Below, in pieces: positions 49,392 through 57,748 of a DNA stretch of 64,000 nucleotides. The DNA lies in contig NZ_CP016210.1 in NCBI RefSeq assembly GCF_001682385.1, forward strand, positions 2,480,001-2,544,000, given 5' to 3'. Origin of the DNA: Azoarcus olearius. Lineage in GTDB: Bacteria; Pseudomonadota; Gammaproteobacteria; Burkholderiales; Rhodocyclaceae. Made by a program: the position numbers and the translations under genes. Under the pieces are notes generated by a model, which worked only from the letters and a program-made list of their open reading frames with translations, made no database searches and was not told where the DNA came from. Within the stretch, counting starts at the first letter, position 1. Every line of letters starts with the position of its first letter.

Positions 49392-50801
49392 TCAGCGCAA
49401 ACGGCGTGCCTGGGGCACCGCCGGCAGCAGCCGGCGCAGGCCCACGCCTGCGAGCGCCGGCCGCGGCGGCAACACCGCCAGCACCGGCACTCCGAGCAAC
49501 TGATCGAGTTCGCCCTCGCCGCGGATGCGCGGGTGGCGCAGTTCGCGCCACAGCGCGGCGCCCACGCCCAGCAGCCCGCCCACGACGATGGACAGCAGCA
49601 GATTGAGCGGCAGGTTGGGCGTGGAGGGAACGACCGGCTCGGCCGCCGGACTGAGCACGACGACATTGGTCAGGCGGGTCTGGCTTTCGAGACTGGTCTG
49701 GGCGTAGCGCTGGGTCACCATGTCATAGGCGCGCTGGGCGTTCTCCACGTCGCGCTGGAGCACGCCGATGCGGCTTTGATGCGCCTTCAATTCCAGCACC
49801 TTGGCCTTCTGCGCCTCCACCGCGGCAGCAATCTCCGCTTCGCGCGCATCGTTCATGCGCGCCGCGGTGGCGAGCGAACCGGCTACGCGCGCGGTTTCAG
49901 CACCCACCCGGCTGCGCAGCGAGCCGAGTTCGGCGTCGATGCGTGCGACCTCCGGATGGTTGGGCCCCAGCCGGCGCAGCGACTGACCGCGCTGCGCCTC
50001 GAGCCGCGCGATGTCCGTCTTCAGCCCCTGGATCAACCCGTTCTGCAGCACCTCCGGCAACGTGTCCACCGAGCCGGGCTGGCTGGTGCGCGAGCGGCTT
50101 TCCGCCCGCTGCGCCTGCACCGCCACGAGTTGCGCGGAAAGCTGCGCGAGGCGCTCGCTCTCGACGTCCAGCCGCTCGTCGGTGCCAGTCAGGATGCGGT
50201 GCTGCTGCTGGTAATCGGACAGGCGGCGTTGGGCGGCTTCGAGTTCTTCCCGCACGCCGCTGCTGCGATCGTTGAACCAGTCCGAGTACTGCCGCGCCGG
50301 CTCCACCTTGAGTTCGAGCGAGGTGTCGATGTAAGCCTGCGCAAAGGCGTTCGCGGCCGCGGCGGCAAAGGCCGGATCGCGCGCGGTGAAGGCGATGCCG
50401 AGCACGCTGCTGTCGCGCGAGGGTTTGACCGTGAGCGCCGCGCCCAGCGTGCGCGCCAGCCAGTCCTCGTAGCTGCCGACGCCGCCGCGCTCGCTTTCCC
50501 ACGCGGCGCGGAATTCGGCGTTGTCCTTCAGCTTGAGGAGATCGGCGACGCGCCGCGCGACGCGCTCGGAGGTAAGGATGTCGACCTGGGTGGCGAGGTA
50601 ACCGGGGATCAGGCTGCCCTGCATCACCGCGCCCTGGATGGGATCGGCGCCCCGCACGTCCACCACCACCTCGCCCTGCGCGGTGTATTTGCGCGGCAAC
50701 AGCAGGCTGACCGCCATCACGAGCGCCACGACGGCGCACAACACGCTGGCGATGAGCCGCAGGTTGGCGCGCAGGACGAGGAAAAGTTGCTGGATGCTCA
50801 T
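49392..50801 (-). CDS. epsF: EpsF-type chain length determinant (Wzz/PCP2)
   Basis: 469-residue inner-membrane polysaccharide co-polymerase. Membrane helices near residues 12-33 and 415-435 flank a large periplasmic part with long coiled coil (about 170-380; LEAAQRRLSDYQQQHRI, LEAQRGQSLRRLGPNHPEV). The Wzz domain occupies the N-terminus. C-terminal cytoplasmic tail carries no kinase; that is EpsG, encoded next. Start ATG 50801 excludes a poorly conserved 16-residue extension. Controls chain length and links polymerase to the export channel. Confidence 0.92.
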   Translation of the reverse strand: MSIQQLFLVLRANLRLIASVLCAVVALVMAVSLLLPRKYTAQGEVVVDVRGADPIQGAVMQGSLIPGYLATQVDILTSERVARRVADLLKLKDNAEFRAAWESERGGVGSYEDWLARTLGAALTVKPSRDSSVLGIAFTARDPAFAAAAANAFAQAYIDTSLELKVEPARQYSDWFNDRSSGVREELEAAQRRLSDYQQQHRILTGTDERLDVESERLAQLSAQLVAVQAQRAESRSRTSQPGSVDTLPEVLQNGLIQGLKTDIARLEAQRGQSLRRLGPNHPEVARIDAELGSLRSRVGAETARVAGSLATAARMNDAREAEIAAAVEAQKAKVLELKAHQSRIGVLQRDVENAQRAYDMVTQRYAQTSLESQTRLTNVVVLSPAAEPVVPSTPNLPLNLLLSIVVGGLLGVGAALWRELRHPRIRGEGELDQLLGVPVLAVLPPRPALAGVGLRRLLPAVPQARRLR

Positions 50802-50814
50802 GGCGCGCTCCTGG

Positions 50815-51624
50815 TCAGAACAGGCTTTCCTTGACGTAGATGACGTCATCCGGACGCAGGATTTCCTCCAGCCCCGGTTCGAAGACTTTCAGTTGATCGC
50901 CTTCGCGGCGATGGACATTGAGGCCGCGCACCGTGCCGCGCAGCGTGGGTCCGCCGCCGGTGGCCAGCCCCTGCATCACGCTCATGTTGCGTTCCAGCCG
51001 GAACGCACCCGGTCGCTGGACCTCGCCGTAGATGTAGGCCACCGGGGCACGGTCCACGTAAAGCACGTCGCCGCCCATCAGCAGCACGTCGGTTTCACCC
51101 CCGTTGGCGAACAGCGTGGGGATGTCGATTTCCTGGCGGATGGGCTGGCCGTCGCGAAAGCCCACCAGCACCGCGGTGTCGCCCCCCGGCGGCGCCACCC
51201 CGCCGGCGAGCGCCAGCAGGTCGGACACCTTGAGGTTGAAGGTTTCCAGCGGATAGCGCCCGGGCCGGTTCACCTGCCCCAGCACCGCCACCTGGTTGCC
51301 CTTCATCACCACCGGCAGGATGCTGACCTGCGGCTGCTGCACGAAACCGCCTTCGCGCAAGCGGGTGGCGATCAGGCGTTCGGCGGCCGGCACGCTCTTG
51401 CCACCGACCTCGACGCTGCCGATCAGTGGAAACGTGATCGCGCCGGATTCCGACACCCGGCTCTCGGTCGCGAGATCGGGGTTCTGGAACACGCTGATGC
51501 GGATCACGTCGCCCGCGCCGAGCACGTATTCGCGCTGGGCGGCCGGCGAGGCGCCCAATGCAGGCAGGCTGGCCGCGAGGGATGCCAGGAACAGCAGCGA
51601 AAACCGGATGAGCTTGTTGAACAT
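50815..51624 (-). CDS. epsE: EpsE-type polysaccharide export protein (Wza-like)
   Basis: 269-residue periplasmic/outer-membrane export channel subunit. Signal peptide to about residue 25 (PALGA, no lipobox Cys). Poly_export domain (YVLGAGDVIRISVFQNPDL, TFPLIGSVEVGGKS) followed by two SLBB domains (VAVLGQVNRPGRYPL; AYIYGEVQRPGAFRLERN). Start ATG 51624 has GAGG five bases upstream. Lies 13 bases ahead of epsF. Confidence 0.93.
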   Translation of the reverse strand: MFNKLIRFSLLFLASLAASLPALGASPAAQREYVLGAGDVIRISVFQNPDLATESRVSESGAITFPLIGSVEVGGKSVPAAERLIATRLREGGFVQQPQVSILPVVMKGNQVAVLGQVNRPGRYPLETFNLKVSDLLALAGGVAPPGGDTAVLVGFRDGQPIRQEIDIPTLFANGGETDVLLMGGDVLYVDRAPVAYIYGEVQRPGAFRLERNMSVMQGLATGGGPTLRGTVRGLNVHRREGDQLKVFEPGLEEILRPDDVIYVKESLF

Positions 51625-51676
51625 GATCACCTCGAACGAACGGTGAGCGCGGCGCGCTCGCTTCCCGGAAAACCGG

Positions 51677-52576
51677 CTATTGGTTGGCCGCCGTGCGGCG
51701 GGCCGCGGGCAGCGCCGTGGGCTCCGGCCCGGCGCTTGCCCGCGGTGCGCGCGAGAACGGGCCGACGTATTCGATCTCTGCCGACTTGCGCAGGCGCCGC
51801 GCCTCGTCGCGCGCGAGTTCGACGCGCTCGCGGTTGCGCAGGAACTGCTCGATCACCGGCCGCGCGGAGGCCTCGTCCAGCGGCTGCCGGCGCGACGAAG
51901 CCAGATGCACCAGTTCCGCGCCGTAGGGCGTCGGCGTCAGCAGGTTGTCGCCATCCTTGAGGCGCGAGAAGGCGTTCAAGCGCTCGAACGGCAGTTGTTC
52001 CGCCGGCAACACGGCAACGCGGGCGGCGAAGCTGAGGCCTTCGCGCTCCAGCGTGGCGGCGATGGCGGCACTGTCGCGCTCGCGCACCGCCACCGCGCGC
52101 AGCGCCTCGAGACGCTCGGGCCGCGCCTGGATGTTGAACTCGTGGAAGGAGTAGATGCGGCGCTCGGCGAACAGCGCCGGGTGGCTGCGGTAGAAGGCGC
52201 TGACCGCCTCGTCATCCGGACGGGGATCGACGGCCGTCACCTGTTCGAGGTAAGCGCGCGCAAGGATTCGCCGCCGGGCTGCCTCGAGCTCCTCGCTGAC
52301 GCGCGGCTCGAGGTCGAGCCGGCGGGCGTTGGCCTTCTGCACCATCAGCTCTTCATCGATCAGCGATTCGAGGACGGCGCTGCGGGCGCGGGCGATGTCG
52401 TCGGCCGACATCGGTTCGTCACGGGGGATCGCCTGATCCACCTGACTGACCGAAATCGCCCTGTCGTTGACGCGCGCGGCGACCGCCTCGTCGCTACCCG
52501 ACCGAGCGCCGTCGCGGCATCCGGCCAGCAACAGCGGCAGCAGCACCAACCCCGCGGGCAGACTCAGGTGCCGCAT
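51677..52576 (-). CDS. epsD: EpsD-type peptidyl-prolyl isomerase lipoprotein
   Basis: 299-residue SurA/PrsA-like periplasmic lipoprotein. Signal peptide with lipobox LLAGC (Cys about 20). SurA-N-like helical part (VNDRAISVSQVDQAIPRDEP...), then a parvulin-like region around FHEFNIQARPERLEALRAV and LVHLASSRRQPLDEASARPVIEQFL. EpsD proteins are found with exosortase-type exopolysaccharide operons, presumably helping assemble the export channel. The start immediately follows the gene for a small exported protein. Confidence 0.88.
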   Translation of the reverse strand: MRHLSLPAGLVLLPLLLAGCRDGARSGSDEAVAARVNDRAISVSQVDQAIPRDEPMSADDIARARSAVLESLIDEELMVQKANARRLDLEPRVSEELEAARRRILARAYLEQVTAVDPRPDDEAVSAFYRSHPALFAERRIYSFHEFNIQARPERLEALRAVAVRERDSAAIAATLEREGLSFAARVAVLPAEQLPFERLNAFSRLKDGDNLLTPTPYGAELVHLASSRRQPLDEASARPVIEQFLRNRERVELARDEARRLRKSAEIEYVGPFSRAPRASAGPEPTALPAARRTAANQ

Positions 52577-52577
52577 C

Positions 52578-52979
52578 TCAACCTACCCGCGCGAGACGAC
52601 GGCGCACGATGAAGGCCAGCAAGCCGAAGCCCGCCGCCAGCGCCGCCGCCGGGCTGGGGTCGTCACGCCGCGGCGCCGGTTCGCGCACCACCTCGGGCGA
52701 CGCGGCAACCGCCGCCGGAATGAAGGCGACCCGCTGTACCGCCGGCGCCGACAACCGCGCCGCGGCCTCGTCCCCGGGCGCCGTGGCGCCCGGAAAGGCC
52801 ATGCCCAGAAAACTGTCGCCCGGCCGCATCACGGCAGGCAGTGGTTCGCCGCGCCCGCTTTCGGGCAACAGGCCGGGACGGTCGGAAGAAGCCGACGCCC
52901 AGCTCGAGAACGATTGGCCGTAGGCCGGGGAGAGGCCCACACCTACGGCAATCGCACATACGGTTCCAAACTTCGTCAT
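52578..52979 (-). CDS. Small exported protein with PEP-CTERM-like C-terminus
   Basis: 133-residue protein. Signal peptide MTKFGTVCAIAVGVGLSPAYGQ, a low-complexity middle rich in Ala, Ser and Pro, then a tail PSPAAALAAGFGLLAFIVRRRLARVG (shown in full only here as landmark segments: PSP, a 14-residue hydrophobic run, RRR). That order is the exosortase-sorted PEP-CTERM layout with PSP in place of PEP. GGAGG eight bases before ATG 52979 sets the start. Lies between epsL and epsD, the usual neighbourhood of exosortase systems, but no exosortase gene is in the window. Confidence 0.7.
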   Translation of the reverse strand: MTKFGTVCAIAVGVGLSPAYGQSFSSWASASSDRPGLLPESGRGEPLPAVMRPGDSFLGMAFPGATAPGDEAAARLSAPAVQRVAFIPAAVAASPEVVREPAPRRDDPSPAAALAAGFGLLAFIVRRRLARVG

Positions 52980-53041
52980 CGAAACGGCCTCCATTGTGCT
53001 GATCGGCCCTCTCCGGGGCTGGTGGCAAACGTCTCCCCGCA

Positions 53042-54229
53042 CTAGAAACGCAACTCCGCTGCAAGCCGCCCCACGTAGCCATCGAACTCGCGGAAGGCCA
53101 CATCGGCCTGGCGCAGCGTCCGGTACAGGGCAAAGCTGAAGGTGGCCGAGCGCAACGGCCGGTACAGCACGCTGAGCCCGTAGCGATACGAGCGCTCGTC
53201 GCGATCCGCCGCGCCATCGAAATCGCGCCGCCGCGCCTCGCCCTCGACGCCGAGCGCCACCTTGTCGGTGATCCACCAGCGCGAACGCAGCAGCACCGCC
53301 TCGGTAACCGCAAAGCTGGCGACGACGTCTTCCTCTGCGCCGATCTCCCGCCGCAGCGACAGATCGACCGACGTCTTGCCGGTGGCGAGCCAGTTGAAGG
53401 TGACCCGGCCGGTGGTGCCTTCGAAATCCCGTTCCGGCGCGAACTCGTAGCTGCGCTCGGTGCGGCCGAGGTAGCCGCTGACCCGCAGCTTGCCCGTGGC
53501 CTGCCAATCGGCCCCCAGGCGCAGTTCGCGCTGGCGGTACTCACGCAGCGAGCCCGCTGCCGCCGGGCGGTTGGGATAGCGGCCGTCGGTGTCGCGCCAC
53601 GACAGCGTCACCCGGTTGCCGCTGCGGGGGCGGTAGGTCAGGTTCAGGTCGACAACGTCGGCGTCGTACTCCGACAGCGGACGCTCCCCGTCGCGGAAAC
53701 GGCTGCTGACACGGCTCGCGCCGCCGCCGATGGCCCAGTCGGGATGCCACCAGAAATCGGCGCTCGCGTTGCTGCGGCGAAAGACGTTGATGCTCTCGCT
53801 GGCGCCGATGAAGTCGTCGTCGGCGGTAGAAACTTCACGGTGCAGGTGGCCGAGCTGGCCCGTCCAGTGCCGCCCAAGTGCCCAGTCCCAACGCAGGTCG
53901 GCCTTGCCACCGGTGTAGTCCAGCGCCTTGTGCACTGCATGATAAGTACGGTCGATCTGGATATCGGCGTACAGCCGCTGAAGGCTGTAGGTTCTATCGA
54001 AAGATAAACCCACTCCGGTCACGCCCACCCAGTCCGAACGTTGGCCTTTCGGTGCAGCCGCACCGTCCGGAAGGCGGTATATGTTGCTGTCGTAACGCAC
54101 CTCCTGGCGTGCAATCACCTGGAGGGCCTCGTCGGGGTCAGCAGCTTTTGAATTATTAGTGTTCAATAACATACAGATAGAGGTACTTATACCGATCACG
54201 CAGTGCAGACTGGCAAACCGGTTCTCCAT
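53042..54229 (-). CDS. epsL: EpsL-type outer-membrane beta-barrel protein
   Basis: 395-residue exopolysaccharide operon protein of the EpsL kind. Signal peptide (about 1-30, ending SKAAD), then alternating hydrophobic beta-strand pattern throughout with a C-terminal strand ending AAELRF (terminal Phe), as in outer-membrane barrels. ATG 54229 with GAGG nine bases upstream is chosen; the frame extends to 54364 but that part is AT-rich and lacks coding character. Probably takes part in passage of the polymer across the outer membrane. First gene of the long minus-strand eps run. Confidence 0.85.
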   Translation of the reverse strand: MENRFASLHCVIGISTSICMLLNTNNSKAADPDEALQVIARQEVRYDSNIYRLPDGAAAPKGQRSDWVGVTGVGLSFDRTYSLQRLYADIQIDRTYHAVHKALDYTGGKADLRWDWALGRHWTGQLGHLHREVSTADDDFIGASESINVFRRSNASADFWWHPDWAIGGGASRVSSRFRDGERPLSEYDADVVDLNLTYRPRSGNRVTLSWRDTDGRYPNRPAAAGSLREYRQRELRLGADWQATGKLRVSGYLGRTERSYEFAPERDFEGTTGRVTFNWLATGKTSVDLSLRREIGAEEDVVASFAVTEAVLLRSRWWITDKVALGVEGEARRRDFDGAADRDERSYRYGLSVLYRPLRSATFSFALYRTLRQADVAFREFDGYVGRLAAELRF

Positions 54230-54421
54230 GACGTTGGGCCTCATTGGAGAGTCGAATGAACGCAAATCAGGATGTACGAAACAAGTCCGAAGGTCACGCT
54301 GCGATTCGAATTGTTGCAAATCACATTTAAACGAAACACATTCTCGCCATAGCGTTACAGGCACCCCCTGCTATATTTGTAGTGATGCTGCGTTGCAGAA
54401 ACAAGCCGGAAAAACAAGCCC
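54230..54421. promoter_or_regulatory. Divergent promoter region epsL/epsB
   Basis: 192 AT-rich bases between the leftward eps operon and epsB. Toward epsB, TATATT at 54372-54377 is a candidate -10, 45 bases before the ATG, without a good -35. I looked for a sigma54 element (GG-N10-GC), as seen before many exosortase-linked genes, and found only GG-N8-GC at 54360-54371, which has wrong spacing. Being the only divergent gap in the locus, it should hold its main control sites. Confidence 0.45.
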
Positions 54422-55813
54422 ATGTCTGCTGCAATCCACAACCCTCCCTCCGTCCTTCGCGGCCACGTCAGCCTCACCGGCGTGCTCGAAGCCTTTCTCG
54501 ACCCGACCATCGTGGTCGCAATGCTGTTCGCGGCCGCCTACGGGCACGACGAGCGCCTGGGGCCCGCCTATGTGGTGCTGGCGATGCTCGCGTTCTCGCT
54601 GACCTTTCCGGGCAAGGCCCATCTGCGTGATCCCTTGCAGCGCGTGCTGCGGCGTTTCGTGGTGGGGTGGCTGCTGCTCGCGGCGGCGCTGTGGGCTTTC
54701 GGCTATCTCAGCGGTTACCTGTATTACTTTCCGCAGCCGATGCTGATCACCTGGATCGGCGGCACCCCGCTCGCCATCGCGCTTGCCCACCTGGCGCTGC
54801 GCGCCACCTTGCCGCGTGTGATCGGTGCCGCGGAAAACCGCCGCACCGCCGTCATCGCGGGGGCCAACGAGATCGGCATGCAGCTGGCGCGGCAGTTTGC
54901 CGACAACCCCTATCTGGGCACCCGCGTCGCCGGTTTCTTCGACGACCGCGAACGGGCCCGGGCGGCCGCCGGCAACCATCCGGTGCTGGGCAACATGACC
55001 GAACTGGCCGGCTACGTGAAACAGCATCGCATCGACACCATCTACCTCGCGCTGCCGATGGCCACCCAGCCGCGCATCCTCGGGCTGCTCGACGACCTGA
55101 AGGACACCACTGCCTCGATCTACTTCGTGCCGGACATCTTCGTCACCGACCTGATCCAGGGCCGCGTCGACACCGTCTGCGGCATGCCGGTGGTGGCGGT
55201 GTGCGAGACGCCCTTCACCGGGCTGGACGGGGCGCTCAAGCGGGTCAGCGATGTCGTGCTGGCGGCGATCATTCTGGTGCTGCTGTCGCCGCTGCTGCTG
55301 GCGGTGGCGGCAGGCGTGAAGCTGAGTTCCCCCGGCCCGGCCATCTTCCGCCAGCGTCGCTACGGTCTGGACGGGCGTGAGATCGTGGTCTACAAGTTCC
55401 GCTCGATGACCACCTGCGACGACGGCGCGGTGGTCAAGCAGGCCTCGCGCAACGACCAGCGCATCACCCGCTTCGGCGCCTTCATCCGCCGCACGTCGCT
55501 GGATGAACTTCCGCAGTTCTTCAACGTGCTGCAAGGGCGCATGAGCATCGTCGGCCCGCGCCCGCACGCGGTGGCCCACAACGAGACCTACCGCAAGCTC
55601 ATCAAGGGCTACATGATCCGCCACAAGGTCAAGCCGGGCATCACCGGCTGGGCGCAGGTCAACGGCTACCGCGGCGAAACCGAAACGGTGGACAAGATGC
55701 AGAAACGGATCGACTTCGACCTCGAATACCTGCGCAACTGGTCGCTGAAGCTGGATCTGTGGATCATCGTGAAGACGGCGCTGCTGGTGGTGCGGGACCG
55801 CAACGCGTTCTAG
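54422..55813 (+). CDS. epsB: Undecaprenyl-phosphate glucose phosphotransferase
   Basis: 463-residue membrane initiating transferase that puts glucose-1-phosphate on undecaprenyl phosphate, the first step of repeat-unit synthesis (WcaJ/GumD/EpsB type). N-terminal helices (five predicted, four in about 20-130 and one near 270), a CoA-binding-like soluble domain, and the C-terminal catalytic PHPT domain with KRVSDVVLAAI, FRQRRYGLDGREIVVYKFRSM, RRTSLDELPQFFNVLQGRMSIVGPRPHA and GITGWAQVNGYRGET (partly quoted). Its conserved Asp-Glu pair (SLDELPQ) is present. Glucose as first sugar is typical of this subgroup. Confidence 0.93.
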   Translation: MSAAIHNPPSVLRGHVSLTGVLEAFLDPTIVVAMLFAAAYGHDERLGPAYVVLAMLAFSLTFPGKAHLRDPLQRVLRRFVVGWLLLAAALWAFGYLSGYLYYFPQPMLITWIGGTPLAIALAHLALRATLPRVIGAAENRRTAVIAGANEIGMQLARQFADNPYLGTRVAGFFDDRERARAAAGNHPVLGNMTELAGYVKQHRIDTIYLALPMATQPRILGLLDDLKDTTASIYFVPDIFVTDLIQGRVDTVCGMPVVAVCETPFTGLDGALKRVSDVVLAAIILVLLSPLLLAVAAGVKLSSPGPAIFRQRRYGLDGREIVVYKFRSMTTCDDGAVVKQASRNDQRITRFGAFIRRTSLDELPQFFNVLQGRMSIVGPRPHAVAHNETYRKLIKGYMIRHKVKPGITGWAQVNGYRGETETVDKMQKRIDFDLEYLRNWSLKLDLWIIVKTALLVVRDRNAF

Positions 55814-56071
55814 ATTCCGCGGCGGCCTGACGACGGCCGCCGCCTGCTTGTGCCCGCGGCGTCCTGCGGCCCCACGCTCCGCCGCGCCACCCCACCCTCC
55901 CGCTTGTACCCCTACCGCTCGTAGCGGTACCGCGTGACCCGCTCCGCAGTTTCCCGGCCGCGCCCGCGCCACAATGGGCTACGGCAGCGCGCGCGCCGGG
56001 GCGACCACGGCACCCTCCAGCCTTCTCCCGTAGAACCGGCGCGCCGCGCACCGCACTGCGAGGCGCATTCG
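55814..56071 (+). promoter_or_regulatory. Intergenic region with 17-bp palindrome
   Basis: 258 bases. It contains TACCGCT-CGT-AGCGGTA at 55913-55929, a perfect 7-base inverted repeat without a T-run, which may be an operator for the lipoprotein gene downstream or a terminator-like stem. No other signal seen. Confidence 0.4.
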
Positions 56072-57478
56072 ATGATTCATCGTTCCCGAGGGCGCAGCCT
56101 GCCGGTACGGCGCGTGGGCACGGCGCTGCTTGCGCTGCTGCTTGCCGCCTGCAGCACGCTGCCCAGCGACGGCGCCCGCAGCGCCGCCCGGCATCGCGAC
56201 ACGCTCACCGGCGAGCACCGGATCGGCATCGCGCTTGGCCACTTTTCCCCGCGGGTGCAACTGGATGCCGAGGTGTCCGGCAAGGGCGGCGGCGCCCTCC
56301 ATGGCGCGGGTCACGGCGCGCTCGCCTGTCTCGAGCTTGAGAAAGGTTCGAGCGGACCCGGCACCGGACTCATCACGCTGATCTGCCTGCCGTTCGGCGC
56401 GGCGGTGGGCGCCGTACTTGGCGCTAGCAGCAGCGCCAGCGGCGAGGCCATCGTGGCCGGCCACGGGCGCCTCGACCAACGGCTCGCCACGGTGGATCTG
56501 CAGGCCGCGCTGGGCCGCGCGCTGGAGCATTACGCCGACAAGACCGACCTGCGCGCCCAGCTCTACCCGCTTGCGGAAGGTCCGTCCCGCCCCGCCGACA
56601 CCCCGACCTACCCGGCCTCCACCGACTACGTGATCGAAGCGGCGGTGATCGAGGCGCAGGTGGTGACGACCGGCGCGAACGCCCTGCCCTACGGTTTGCT
56701 GTTCGAGGTGCACGCCCGGCTGATCCGCAACATGGACGGCAGCACGGTAGACACGCTCACGCTTCGCACCTCGACGCCCTTGCGTACCGTCGACGAGTGG
56801 CTCGCCGACCAGGGCGGCGCGATGGCGCGCGCGATCGACGCCGCGCTGGCGGAAGCGGCGGAGGCGATCATCGACGAATGGATGCTGGTCCACAGGGGCG
56901 ACCCACCCGCCGCCGGAAAGCCGGCCACGCCTTCCGACGGTGAGCGCCCGCGCGTGCCGGAATACGCGCTTCAGCCGCTCACGCCCCCGCTCCGGGTGGA
57001 GCGACGCTTCCTCAAGCGGCCGCTGCTACCGGGCCACCTCGAACCGGTCGCCGTATCCACCACGCCAAGGTTCGCCTGGGAAGCCTGGCCGCGCGACCTG
57101 GCGCCTGCCGACGCGGACGCCACCGCCGTCCCCGTGATCTACGACCTGCGGCTGTACGACGCCGGCCCGTTTCCCATCGAGGGCGTGGCCGCGGCGCAGC
57201 TGGTGCAGGAGCACTTCGGGCTGCCCCAGCCCGGCTTCACGCCCCAGCGCCCGCTGCAGCCCTGCAGCTACTACTTCTGGACCGTCCGCGCGCGCTTCCT
57301 GCTCGAAGGTCGCATGCGTGCAACCGAATGGACCGGCGCCTACCGCAGCATCGGCGGCACGGTGGATCCAACCTGGTCGCGGCGCGGCGAATGGCCGCTG
57401 ATGATGGCGGAGTGGCCCAACCGCTGGTTCTATCTCCCCATCCTGACCGCACCCGCGGACGGTCGTCGCTGCCCGTAG
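56072..57478 (+). CDS. Orphan lipoprotein, function unknown
   Basis: 468-residue predicted lipoprotein: signal peptide with lipobox LAAC (Cys 26 or so), then a glycine-rich hydrophobic segment (GTGLITLICLPFGAAVGAVLGA, about 105-126; glycine-zipper-like, possibly membrane-inserting), a LptE/GNA1162-like alpha-beta part (LLFEVHARLIRNMDGSTVDTLTLRT) and a C-terminal region with WEAWPRDLAPADA and YDLRLYDAGPF that resembles a fibronectin-like binding module. I do not recognise the family. ATG 56072 with GAGG nine bases upstream; the longer frame from 55934 lacks a signal peptide. It stands alone between epsB and the uracil glycosylase gene. Confidence 0.7.
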   Translation: MIHRSRGRSLPVRRVGTALLALLLAACSTLPSDGARSAARHRDTLTGEHRIGIALGHFSPRVQLDAEVSGKGGGALHGAGHGALACLELEKGSSGPGTGLITLICLPFGAAVGAVLGASSSASGEAIVAGHGRLDQRLATVDLQAALGRALEHYADKTDLRAQLYPLAEGPSRPADTPTYPASTDYVIEAAVIEAQVVTTGANALPYGLLFEVHARLIRNMDGSTVDTLTLRTSTPLRTVDEWLADQGGAMARAIDAALAEAAEAIIDEWMLVHRGDPPAAGKPATPSDGERPRVPEYALQPLTPPLRVERRFLKRPLLPGHLEPVAVSTTPRFAWEAWPRDLAPADADATAVPVIYDLRLYDAGPFPIEGVAAAQLVQEHFGLPQPGFTPQRPLQPCSYYFWTVRARFLLEGRMRATEWTGAYRSIGGTVDPTWSRRGEWPLMMAEWPNRWFYLPILTAPADGRRCP

Positions 57479-57748
57479 GCGGACGGACTCAGGCCGGGCT
57501 CCGGGTGGCGATCAGCTCGCGCAGGAAACTGCGCAGAGGATCCCGCTCATCATCGTCCAGCCGAGCGCCCGCGCCTCGATCCGCAGCGCGCGCTCCCGCA
57601 CCTGCTCGAACATGCGGCCCTCTTCGGCAAGGTGGATATGCACCAACCGGCTGTGCTCCGGGCCGGGTTCGCGACGGAGGATGCAGTTGGCGCCACCGCC
57701 GACAATACCGGGCACAGCGCTTGATGCACCCTGCCCATCCTCCCGCAG

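Noticed and set aside
54354-54377. Sigma54 promoter before epsB
   Set aside because: GG and GC elements are only 8 bases apart instead of 10, so the site would not fit.
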